A stretch of DNA of 64,000 bases from Burkholderiaceae bacterium (lineage in GTDB: Bacteria; Pseudomonadota; Gammaproteobacteria; Burkholderiales; Burkholderiaceae_C), in assembly GCA_031253795.1 (NCBI GenBank), contig JAIRVR010000031.1, forward strand, positions 62,001 to 126,000, read 5' to 3'. The position numbers and the translations under genes were made by a program. Under the pieces are notes generated by a model that saw nothing but the letters and a program-made list of their open reading frames with translations, was not told the DNA's origin and did no database searches. Within the stretch, counting starts at the first letter, position 1. Each line of letters starts with the position of its first letter. Below, piece after piece: positions 27,446 to 34,481 of the stretch.

Positions 27446-28270
27446 TCAGGCGGGCAGGTACCCCAGCGAGGCGCTGACGCGGCCCGCTTCCTCACGCACG
27501 GCCCGCGCCACCGCCCCCTGGGGGTCGGGATCGAAACCGCCGCTGGCGCCCAGCGCGCACAGCACGCCCACCACATGGCCCGTGTAGTCATGCAGCGGCG
27601 CCGCGACGGCGCTGATGCCGGGCAGATTGACATCGCGTATCGACGCACAGCCCGCGGCGCGGATCTCACGGCGCAGCATGCCCAGCGGATCTTCGGCATC
27701 CAGCAGCGCACGCCGCTCGGGTGGTGCCTCGGCCAGTTCCTGCGCCAGCAGCGCATCGACGCGTGCATCGTCATCCATGAAGGCGAAGAAGGCGCGCCCC
27801 GTGGCCGACCACAGCAGCGACATCACCGAGCCCACGCGAACGTTCACGGTGACCGGCAGGCCAGGCTCCTCGAAGCGCACGATGGTCGGCCCCAGATTGC
27901 CCATCACGGCCACGAAGCTGGTCACCTGCAGGGTCTCGCGCAGGTGCATCAGCGCCGGCTCGGCCACGCGGATGGGGTCGCACTGGCGCATGGCGGCCAG
28001 GCCCACGCGGATGGCCTCGGAGGCCAGCGCGTACTGCGTACCGCCCCGATCCTGCTCCACCAGCCCCTCGGCCATCAGACTGGCCAGGTAGCGGTGCACC
28101 TTGGCCGGGCTTTCCTCCACGGCCGTGCCGATGGCCGTCAGGCTGGCGCGCCCGCCCAGCGTGGCCAGCGCCTTGAGCACGGCCAGGCAGGTCTCGGCGG
28201 CCTGCACGCGCTGGCGCCGCTCGCGTGGCGGCAAGGGCTCGGGAGTCTCGGGAGCAGAGGGAGAGTTCAT
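27446..28270 (-). CDS. IclR-family transcriptional regulator
   Basis: 274 residues: N-terminal winged helix (AAETCLAVLKALATLGGRAS, AIGTAVEESPAKVHRYLAS, LVEQDRGGTQYALASEAI) and C-terminal effector domain (WSATGRAFFAFMDD, GISAVAAPLHDYTGHVVGV). It is divergent from the Bug receptor and P450 genes with an IclR-like palindrome between them, so it probably controls that pair. The start MNSPSAPE at 28270 was chosen over an ATG nine codons upstream. Confidence 0.9.
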   Translation of the reverse strand: MNSPSAPETPEPLPPRERRQRVQAAETCLAVLKALATLGGRASLTAIGTAVEESPAKVHRYLASLMAEGLVEQDRGGTQYALASEAIRVGLAAMRQCDPIRVAEPALMHLRETLQVTSFVAVMGNLGPTIVRFEEPGLPVTVNVRVGSVMSLLWSATGRAFFAFMDDDARVDALLAQELAEAPPERRALLDAEDPLGMLRREIRAAGCASIRDVNLPGISAVAAPLHDYTGHVVGVLCALGASGGFDPDPQGAVARAVREEAGRVSASLGYLPA

Positions 28271-28334
28271 GGCGTGTTGTAAGGGCTCGCGGGGCATTGT
28301 GCCGCAGCTTGCGGGTAATCCCGGGCGCTATTTT

Positions 28335-28360
28335 TACGCAATGCGTAGAAAAATTACGCA
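28335..28360. promoter_or_regulatory. Palindromic operator TACGCA-A-TGCGTA plus half site
   Basis: TACGCAATGCGTA (28335-28347) is a perfect inverted repeat around one central base, followed by TTACGCA at 28354-28360, a further half site. It sits in the AT-rich gap between the divergent IclR and Bug/P450 genes and is the best candidate for the IclR operator. Confidence 0.6.
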
Positions 28361-28406
28361 AAACAAGATTCCTCGGATTCCATCCCGCCTCACGGAGACA
28401 AGCCCC

Positions 28407-29387
28407 ATGCACAAGCGCCTTTTCACCACCGCCCTGGCAGCAGGCCTGCTGGCCGCCACCATGCTTTCCAGCGCACTGGCACAGGACAGGTTTCCCGCCA
28501 AAAGCGTGCGCTGGATCGTTCCCTACGCGGCCGGCGGCGGCTCGGATTTCCTGGCCCGCACCATCGGCCAGGCCTGGGGTGGCCAGGTGCACCAGCCCAT
28601 CGTGGTGGACAACCGCCCGGGCGGAAACACGGCCATCGGCGCCTCGGAAACCGCACGCGCCCCGGCCGATGGCTACACCGTCCTGTCGGCGGACAACGGC
28701 ACCCTGGTCTTCAACCCCGTGCTTTACAAGAGCCTGAGCTACAACCCCTCCCGCGACCTGGCGCCAGTCACGCTGATGGGCCGCTTCCCCATGATCCTGG
28801 TGGCCGGCCCCGGCATGACGGCCACCAGTGCCCGGGAGTTTCTGGCACAGGCGCGCACCAGCAAGGATGGCATCAACTACGCCTCGGCCGGCGCCGGCAG
28901 TCCGCACCACCTGGCCATGGAACTGCTCAAGGTGGAGGCCGGCCTGAAGCTGGTGCATGCGCCCTACAAGGGCGCCGCGCCCGCCCTGGGCGACGTGGCC
29001 GGCGGCCAGGTGCCCGTGATGATGGTGGACCTGGCCGCGGGCGCCGGCTTCATCAAGGGCGGCAAGGTCCGCCCGCTGGCGGTGGCCAATGCCACGCGCC
29101 TGCCCCAGTTGCCCGACGTGCCCACCTTCGCCGAACTGGGCCTGCCCAATGTGCAGGCCGCCGCCCTGGTGGGACTGGTGGCGCCGGCCAGGACCCCGGC
29201 ACCCGTCATCGCGGCCCTGCACAGGCAGGTCGTGGCGTCCATCAATGAGCCCGCCGTGCGCCAGAAGCTCGTCGATTTCGGCGTGGAGCCCGTGGGCAAC
29301 ACCCCCGAGCAGTTCGCCGCGCTTCTGGCCAGCGAGAGCACGCGCTGGCAAAAGTTGATCCGGGACCAGAACATCACTCTGGATTGA
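28407..29387 (+). CDS. Bug-type periplasmic receptor (TctC family)
   Basis: 326 residues. Signal peptide KRLFTTALAAGLLAATMLSS with cleavage after ALA, then FPAKSVRWIVPYAAGGGSD, IVVDNRPGGNTAIGASETA, APADGYTVLSADNGTLVFN and LVHAPYKGAAPALGDVAGG. GGAGACA precedes the ATG. It is followed 39 bases later by the P450 gene and is likely co-transcribed, suggesting it captures the P450 substrate or a precursor. Confidence 0.9.
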   Translation: MHKRLFTTALAAGLLAATMLSSALAQDRFPAKSVRWIVPYAAGGGSDFLARTIGQAWGGQVHQPIVVDNRPGGNTAIGASETARAPADGYTVLSADNGTLVFNPVLYKSLSYNPSRDLAPVTLMGRFPMILVAGPGMTATSAREFLAQARTSKDGINYASAGAGSPHHLAMELLKVEAGLKLVHAPYKGAAPALGDVAGGQVPVMMVDLAAGAGFIKGGKVRPLAVANATRLPQLPDVPTFAELGLPNVQAAALVGLVAPARTPAPVIAALHRQVVASINEPAVRQKLVDFGVEPVGNTPEQFAALLASESTRWQKLIRDQNITLD

Positions 29388-29426
29388 CCAGGCCCCCCCA
29401 AGCGCATTGAAGACTGACAGAACACC

Positions 29427-31778
29427 ATGACCGCTCCTGCAACGTCCTCGGCCGCGCCCTCGCGCTGCCCCTTCGACCACCGCCAGCCCCGCGGCCAGAC
29501 CGGCCCCACGGGCTGCCCCGTCAGCGCCGGGGCGGCGGCCTTCGATCCATTCAGCGACGGCTACCAGCAGGACCCGCCCGAATACGTACGCTGGTCACGC
29601 GAGCAGGAGCCGGTGTTCTACAGCCCCCGGCTGGGCTACTGGGTGGTCACGCGCTTCGACGACATCAAGGCGGTCTTCCGGGACAACATCACGTTCAGCC
29701 CCTCGATCGCGCTGGAGAAGATCACGCCCACGGGTGAGGAAGCCAATGCCGTGCTCGCCTCCTACGGGTTCGCGCTGAACCGCACCCTGGTCAACGAGGA
29801 CGAGCCGGCCCACATGCCGCGCCGCCGCGCGCTGATGGACCCCTTCACGCCCGAACAGCTGCGCCACCACGAACCCATGGTGCGCGAATTGGCGCGCGCC
29901 TATGTGGACCGTTTCATCGATGACGGCCGCGCCGACCTCGTGGACCAGATGCTGTGGGAAGTGCCGCTGACCGTGGCCCTGCACTTCCTCGGCGTGCCCG
30001 AGGAGGACATGGACAGGCTGCGCGAGTATTCCATCGCCCACACCGTCAACACCTGGGGGCGCCCCCGTCCCGAGCAGCAGGTGGCCGTGGCCCACGCGGT
30101 AGGCAACTTCTGGCAGCTGGCCGGCAAGGTGCTGGCCAAGATGCGCGAGAACCCGGAGGCACCGGGCTGGATGCAGTATGGCATCCGCATGCAAAAGGAG
30201 CTGCCCGAGGTCGTCACCGACTCCTACCTGCACTCCATGATGATGGCCGGCATCGTGGCCGCGCATGAGACCACGGCCAATGCCACGGCCAACGCCGTCA
30301 AACTGCTGCTGCAGCACCCCGGGGCCTGGCGGCAGATCTGCGAGAACCCCGCGCTGATCCCCAATGCCGTGGAGGAGTGCCTGCGACACAACGGCTCGGT
30401 GGCCGCCTGGCGGCGCCTGGCCACGCGCGACGTGGTGATCGGCGGCGTGCCCGTGCCAGCGGGCAGCAAGCTGCTCATCGTCACTTCCTCGGCAAACCAC
30501 GACGAGCGGCATTTCGCCGACGCCGACTTTTTCGACATCCACCGCGACAACGCGGGTGACCACCTGACCTTCGGCTATGGCTCGCACCAGTGCATGGGCA
30601 AGAATCTGGCGCGCATGGAGATGCAGATCTTCCTGGAGGAGTTGACGCGCCGCATGCCGCACATGCGGCTGGCCGAGCAGCAATTCACCTATGTGCCCAA
30701 TACCTCGTTCCGGGGCCCGGAGCACCTGTGGGTGGAGTGGGACCCTGCCCTCAACCCCGAGCGCCGCGACCGCGCGCTGCTGCTGGCGTGCCAGCCCGTG
30801 CGCATCGGCGAGGCACTCAACGGCGGTGCCAGCCGCAGCATGCGCGTGGTCCAGCTCCAGGCTGCGGCCGAAGGCGTGCTACGCCTGCGCCTGCAATCCA
30901 TCGATGGACAGGCCCTGCCGCGCTGGACGCCGGGCTCGCACATCGACCTGCAGTGCGGCGATACCGGCCTGTCACGCCAGTACTCGCTGTGCGGCGACCC
31001 GCAGGACGGCAGCAGCTACGAGATCGCCGTGCTGCGCGAGGCGCACAGCCGGGGCGGATCGGCCTGGGTGCATGAACACCTGCGCAGCGGTGCCATCGTG
31101 CAGGTGCGCGGTCCGCGCAACCATTTCCCGCTGGACGAGAGCGCCAGCCACCTGGTCCTCGTGGCCGGAGGCATCGGCATCACGCCCATCTCGGCCATGG
31201 CACGGCACGCCAGGGCACTGGGCCTGTCCTATGAGATCCACTACAGCGGCCGGCGCCGCGCCGGCATGGCCCTGCTGGCGCAGCTGCAGGCTGAACACGG
31301 CGACCGCCTGCATCTGTACATCGCCGAGGAAGGGCGACGCGCCGACTACGCGGCCCTGCTGGCCACGCCACGTGCGGCAGCCCGCATCCATGCCTGTGGC
31401 CCGCAGCGCCTGCTGGACGGCCTGCAGACCGCCTGCAGCCACTGGCCCGAGGACAGCCTGCGCGTGGAGCATTTCGCATCCACCGTAGGCGCACTGGACC
31501 CGACCCGGGAGCATGGCTTCGAGGTAGAGCTGCGCGACTCCGGCATCGTGCTGCAGGTGCGCCGCGACCAGAGCCTGCTGGATGCGCTGCGCAGCGCGCG
31601 CATCGACGTACAAAGCGATTGCCGCGAAGGCCTGTGCGGTTCCTGCGAGGTGCCCGTGCTCGAAGGCGACGTGGACCACCGCGACATGGTGCTCACGCGC
31701 GGCGAGCGCGCGGCCTGCACCAAGATGATGAGCTGCTGCTCGCGCGCGAAGGGCGGCAGGCTGGTGCTGGGACTCTAG
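29427..31778 (+). CDS. Self-sufficient cytochrome P450 (CYP116B-type, P450-reductase-ferredoxin fusion)
   Basis: 783 residues combining three modules. Residues to about 440: P450 with the oxygen-binding helix AGIVAAHETTANATAN, the ExxR helix (EECLR) and the haem loop FGYGSHQCMGKNLAR (Cys389). About 465-690: FMN/NADH-dependent phthalate-dioxygenase-reductase module with RQYSLCGDP and VAGGIGITPISAMARHAR. C-terminal: plant-type 2Fe-2S ferredoxin with Cys732, Cys737, Cys740 and Cys770. This order and length define the CYP116B class, so it needs no separate redox partners and hydroxylates or O-dealkylates small molecules. The native substrate is unknown; the neighbouring Bug receptor and IclR regulator suggest an aromatic or carboxylate compound. 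Confidence 0.93.
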   Translation: MTAPATSSAAPSRCPFDHRQPRGQTGPTGCPVSAGAAAFDPFSDGYQQDPPEYVRWSREQEPVFYSPRLGYWVVTRFDDIKAVFRDNITFSPSIALEKITPTGEEANAVLASYGFALNRTLVNEDEPAHMPRRRALMDPFTPEQLRHHEPMVRELARAYVDRFIDDGRADLVDQMLWEVPLTVALHFLGVPEEDMDRLREYSIAHTVNTWGRPRPEQQVAVAHAVGNFWQLAGKVLAKMRENPEAPGWMQYGIRMQKELPEVVTDSYLHSMMMAGIVAAHETTANATANAVKLLLQHPGAWRQICENPALIPNAVEECLRHNGSVAAWRRLATRDVVIGGVPVPAGSKLLIVTSSANHDERHFADADFFDIHRDNAGDHLTFGYGSHQCMGKNLARMEMQIFLEELTRRMPHMRLAEQQFTYVPNTSFRGPEHLWVEWDPALNPERRDRALLLACQPVRIGEALNGGASRSMRVVQLQAAAEGVLRLRLQSIDGQALPRWTPGSHIDLQCGDTGLSRQYSLCGDPQDGSSYEIAVLREAHSRGGSAWVHEHLRSGAIVQVRGPRNHFPLDESASHLVLVAGGIGITPISAMARHARALGLSYEIHYSGRRRAGMALLAQLQAEHGDRLHLYIAEEGRRADYAALLATPRAAARIHACGPQRLLDGLQTACSHWPEDSLRVEHFASTVGALDPTREHGFEVELRDSGIVLQVRRDQSLLDALRSARIDVQSDCREGLCGSCEVPVLEGDVDHRDMVLTRGERAACTKMMSCCSRAKGGRLVLGL

Positions 31779-31815
31779 AAATACAAAAGCCCCAAGGCCG
31801 TCCGGGCAATGGGGC
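31778..31815 (-). terminator. Rho-independent terminator of the 25-codon gene
   Basis: On the minus strand GCCCCA (31815-31810) pairs with TGGGGC (31794-31789), with an inner GCC/GGC pair and a following TTTTGTATTT tract. The T-run is only on the minus strand, so it ends the small minus-strand transcript and not the P450 operon. Confidence 0.75.
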
Positions 31816-31861
31816 GATCGCACAGGTGGGCACGCGTGGCGCGTGCCTGCCTCCAACCGGA

Positions 31862-31939
31862 TTACTGGTTGGCGATTTCCAGTTCGGCCTGGCGGGCTTG
31901 CTGGATGAAATCGATCAGGGAATGGATGGCTTGGCGCAT
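31862..31939 (-). CDS. 25-residue small protein of unknown function
   Basis: ATG at 31939, stop TAA at 31862-31864; the peptide begins MRQAIHSLIDFIQQARQAEL and ends EIANQ, a likely single amphipathic helix. AAGGAAG lies about six bases before the ATG. A consensus-like sigma-70 promoter stands roughly 100 bases upstream and a strong terminator about 50 bases downstream, making a compact transcript of about 250 bases. I do not recognise a family; it could be a membrane-associated small protein or a dual-function RNA. Bounded promoter, ribosome site and terminator make expression likely. Confidence 0.65.
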   Translation of the reverse strand: MRQAIHSLIDFIQQARQAELEIANQ

Positions 31940-32038
31940 AGTGAACTTCCTTACTGAGACGCTCAAAAACCACTGGCGGCCTGCATCTCAATTGCCGCGA
32001 ATGCCGGGAAAACCCTCTAAGTGTTAACCCTTAAGCTA

Positions 32039-32067
32039 AGTATAAACCACTAGTTCGATCATTGCAA
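32039..32067 (-). promoter_or_regulatory. Sigma-70 promoter for the 25-codon gene
   Basis: On the minus strand TTGCAA (32067-32062), a 17-base spacer and TATACT (32044-32039) form a near-consensus promoter. Transcription would start near 32031 and give a leader of about 90 bases before the small ORF. This is among the best sigma-70 promoters by eye in the window. Confidence 0.7.
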
Positions 32068-32148
32068 ATGCGCAGTTGTAAGCGCATGCCCCGTCCTGCG
32101 CCCACCTGCCTGCTCCATGCGCGCGCAGGCATGGGATGATTCCAGCCT

Positions 32149-32700
32149 ATGACAGAGCCCTCCGCCTCCCTCGCACCCTGGCACATCGAGCCGCTGAACC
32201 CGGCCGAGGCGCCGTGGCCGCTGCTGCTGTCGGCCGATCCCTCGCGGGAGAAGGTGCGTGGCTATCTGGCCGGTTCCACCTGTTTCGCTGCGCGTGAGTC
32301 TTTCCAGCGCGAGGGCCAGCCACCGCGGCCCGGTGGGCGCGGCGAGGTCCTGGGCCTGTGCGTGCTGGTGCCGCTGGATACCGATGGCACCCAGGATGAC
32401 GGCCCTCCGGCCTGGGAACTGATGAACATCGCCGTGGCCGAGTCCCTGCACCACCGGGGACTGGGCACGGCCCTGCTGCGCCGGGCCATCGAATGGGCGA
32501 GGACCCAGGGCGCGCCACGGCTGGAGGTCGGCACGGGCAGCTTCGGCGACCAGTTGGTCTTCTACCAGCGGGCGGGTTTTCGCGTCACGGGCATAGACCG
32601 CGATTTCTTTCTCAGGAACTACACCACCCAGCTGTGGGAACGGGGCGTGCAGCACCGCGACATGCTGCGCCTGGCGCTGGAGCTGTCCAAGGGCCGCTGA
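32149..32700 (+). CDS. GNAT-family N-acetyltransferase
   Basis: 183 residues with the GNAT core: LGLCVLVPLDTD (beta-4), ELMNIAVAESLHHRGLGTALLRRAIEWA (acetyl-CoA-binding V/I-x-x-x-x-R/Q-G-x-G/A motif) and RLEVGTGSFGDQLVFYQRAGFRVTGIDRDFF (C-terminal strand). It acylates an unknown small molecule or protein. It stands alone between the divergent small gene and a decayed receptor gene. Confidence 0.85.
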   Translation: MTEPSASLAPWHIEPLNPAEAPWPLLLSADPSREKVRGYLAGSTCFAARESFQREGQPPRPGGRGEVLGLCVLVPLDTDGTQDDGPPAWELMNIAVAESLHHRGLGTALLRRAIEWARTQGAPRLEVGTGSFGDQLVFYQRAGFRVTGIDRDFFLRNYTTQLWERGVQHRDMLRLALELSKGR

Positions 32701-32769
32701 CGGCCCCGCGCAAGAGCGAATCACGGGCACAAGGGCATGACGCGATCATTGAGACGCATTCGTCATCGT

Positions 32770-33447
32770 CACGCGCGACGGATTGGGAGCGGAAAGCGAC
32801 GGCTACTGGTCGCGGGGCTTCGAGATCCAGAACTACGAGATCGATGGCGTGCCCACGGCCAAGCCCCGTACGCAGCTCCATGCCGATGCCGGCAGCCGGG
32901 GACACCGGGGCGCGGGCCTGGACCTCTCCCGCCTGCTGTACGGCAGGCTCAACTCCAGCATGGCCCTGTTCAACCTCAAGCAGGACAATCTGGCGGTGTG
33001 GCAGGCGCAATTTCCGGGCAGCAATGTCTAAAAGGCCGGGCAGAACACCACCTCCCAGGGGCTGGAACTGGAGCTGAGCGGCGAGCTGGCACCGGGCCGG
33101 CAGATTTCTGCCGGCTATGCCAGCACCCTGACCACGAACGCCGAGGGCCAGCGCATCACAACACCATGCTGCCGCGCCACAGCGTCAAGCTCTTCAGCAG
33201 CTACCGTCTGGGTGGCGCATGGCAGGGCGGCGGCGTGAACTGGCAAAGCCAGGTGGGCGACGCCACGGTACGCCAGGGCAGCCATGCCGTGGTGAACCTG
33301 ATGGCGCGCTATGACATCGAAAGGCACTGGAGTGCGTCGGTGCACCTGAACAACGCTCTGGACCGCAAGTACTTCAGCTACGCGGGCCACTACCGCCACT
33401 ACGGCACGCCGCGCAATCTGACGGTGGGCGTCAAATACCGCTTCTGA
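32770..33447 (+). pseudogene. Remnant of a TonB-dependent siderophore receptor
   Basis: Pieces of an outer-membrane siderophore receptor are joined here. A plug-domain fragment (SRGFEIQNYEIDGVP) runs straight into late barrel strands (NSSMALFNLKQDNLAVWQ), so most of the plug and barrel are deleted. Then comes an in-frame stop at 33029-33031, and the sequence continues in the same frame (NTTSQGLELELSGELAPG). A frameshift near 33160 leads to the barrel C-terminus, LPRHSVKLFSSYRLGG to NLTVGVKYRF with the terminal Phe expected of outer-membrane proteins. At least three lesions show long decay; no product is expected. Confidence 0.85.
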
Positions 33448-33457
33448 GCCCGGCCCC

Positions 33458-33498
33458 TGTCCCCCTGCAAGGCCTTGCAAATCTGGCCGGCAGGGGAC
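33458..33498. terminator. Hairpin between the decayed receptor and sugE
   Basis: TGCAAGGCCTTGCA (33466-33479) is a perfect 14-base palindrome nested beside longer complementary arms, GTCCCC near 33459 and GCAGGGGAC near 33488-33496. It is placed to end the minus-strand sugE message. No U-tract is visible. Confidence 0.4.
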
Positions 33499-33506
33499 GC
33501 CCCGCA

Positions 33507-33824
33507 TCAGTCCGACGACATCTTCATCAGCACCAGACCCGAGACGATGAGCACGGCCGCGCCGATGCGCATGGCGCTGACCTGCTCGCCCAGCACGAAG
33601 ATGCCGACGAGAAAGGCACCCACGGCGCCGATACCGGTCCAGATCGTATAGGCCGTGCCCAGCGGCAGGCTGCGCATGGCCACGGCCAGCAGGCCGAAGC
33701 TGGCGACCATGGTGACGATGGTGATGGCGCTGGGCACCAGCCGAGTGAAGCCATGCGACTGCTTCATCGAAAACGCCCAGACCACTTCGAGCAGCCCCGC
33801 CACCAACAGATAGACCCATGCCAT
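33507..33824 (-). CDS. sugE: SMR-family guanidinium exporter (SugE/Gdx)
   Basis: 105-residue four-helix inner-membrane protein. MAWVYLLVAGLLEVVWAFSMKQSHGFTRLVPS carries the essential membrane Glu (residue 13) and the W-x3-MK-SxGFTRL signature of the Gdx/SugE branch, distinct from EmrE-type multidrug exporters. Known Gdx proteins exchange guanidinium for protons. A guanidine-II riboswitch candidate lies directly upstream, which fixes the role. The ribosome-binding site AGGAG (33836-33832) sits eight bases before the ATG. Confidence 0.92.
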   Translation of the reverse strand: MAWVYLLVAGLLEVVWAFSMKQSHGFTRLVPSAITIVTMVASFGLLAVAMRSLPLGTAYTIWTGIGAVGAFLVGIFVLGEQVSAMRIGAAVLIVSGLVLMKMSSD

Positions 33825-33842
33825 GGAAAAACTCCTGGTTCA

Positions 33843-33894
33843 GCCGGGTCGTCCCGGCGCATGCAAGTCCCTGGATCGGGGGAGGCCGTCCTCC
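33843..33894 (-). promoter_or_regulatory. Guanidine-II (mini-ykkC) riboswitch
   Basis: On the minus strand, two hairpins with ACGR tetraloops: GGAGG-ACGG-CCTCC (33894-33881), a 22-base linker, then GCCGGG-ACGA-CCCGGC (33858-33843). Paired stem-loops with GG-ACGR-CC tips are the defining architecture of the guanidine-II class. The second hairpin ends seven bases before the AGGAG of sugE, so guanidine binding (kissing loops) would expose the ribosome-binding site. The association with SugE/Gdx is well established. Confidence 0.88.
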
Positions 33895-34007
33895 TGGCAG
33901 GGGCGTTGCGCCTCCTGCATGGCCACCAGTTTAGGAGAAAGCCGGTCCGGCGGCAGCACCTCACCCGGGAGCCCCGGCACCACCTGGGTGGTTGCGGCGC
34001 AACAGCT

Positions 34008-34481
34008 TCAGACCGCCTCGTCCAGCAACAGATTACCCACCGTGGCCCCCAGGCCCGCCACGCGCTTGCGCAGCTTGAGCACGGCCTTGTCCTTGCTGAT
34101 CAGCAGCGCCTGGTGCTGGCTGGCCAGGTCCAGGAAATGCTGGTCATCGGGATCGGTGCAGACAAAGCGGATGCGCGGCGCGTCATCCACGTATTCCACC
34201 GCCTCGTCAAAGGCCTGGAGCACGCCCTCGGCCGTCTTGCCGTAGAAGGCCACGCGTGGCGCGATCTGGCTGTAGTGCAGCACACGCTCCAGCTCGATGC
34301 GCTGGGCCTGGTCGGCGATCCAGCGCATGCGGCCCTGCTGCACCAGTTCGCGGATCGGAGGAATGTGCGGATCGTCGAAGATCAGCATGTCCAGCACCAC
34401 GTTGGTATCGAGCACCACGGGACGTGGCTGCGGGCCCTGGTAGCCGTCATTGCACTGCGGCCAGCGCAGCACGATCTTCAT
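34008..34481 (-). CDS. PIN-domain putative ribonuclease (COG1569-type)
   Basis: 157 residues with the PIN acidic residues: VVLDTNVVLDMLIFDDP (first Asp), a central Glu region (RIELERVLHY), CTDPDDQHFLDLA and LLISKDKAVL. The pattern fits 'putative toxin-antitoxin system toxin component, PIN family'. No antitoxin gene is adjacent. Instead it overlaps the upstream methyltransferase gene by four bases (ATGA), suggesting translational coupling and perhaps a role in rRNA metabolism rather than a toxin. Confidence 0.82.
   Translation of the reverse strand: MKIVLRWPQCNDGYQGPQPRPVVLDTNVVLDMLIFDDPHIPPIRELVQQGRMRWIADQAQRIELERVLHYSQIAPRVAFYGKTAEGVLQAFDEAVEYVDDAPRIRFVCTDPDDQHFLDLASQHQALLISKDKAVLKLRKRVAGLGATVGNLLLDEAV

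Noticed and set aside
31789-31815. Terminator of the plus-strand P450 operon
   Set aside because: The U-tract exists only for the minus-strand transcript; on the plus strand the hairpin is followed by GATCGCAC.
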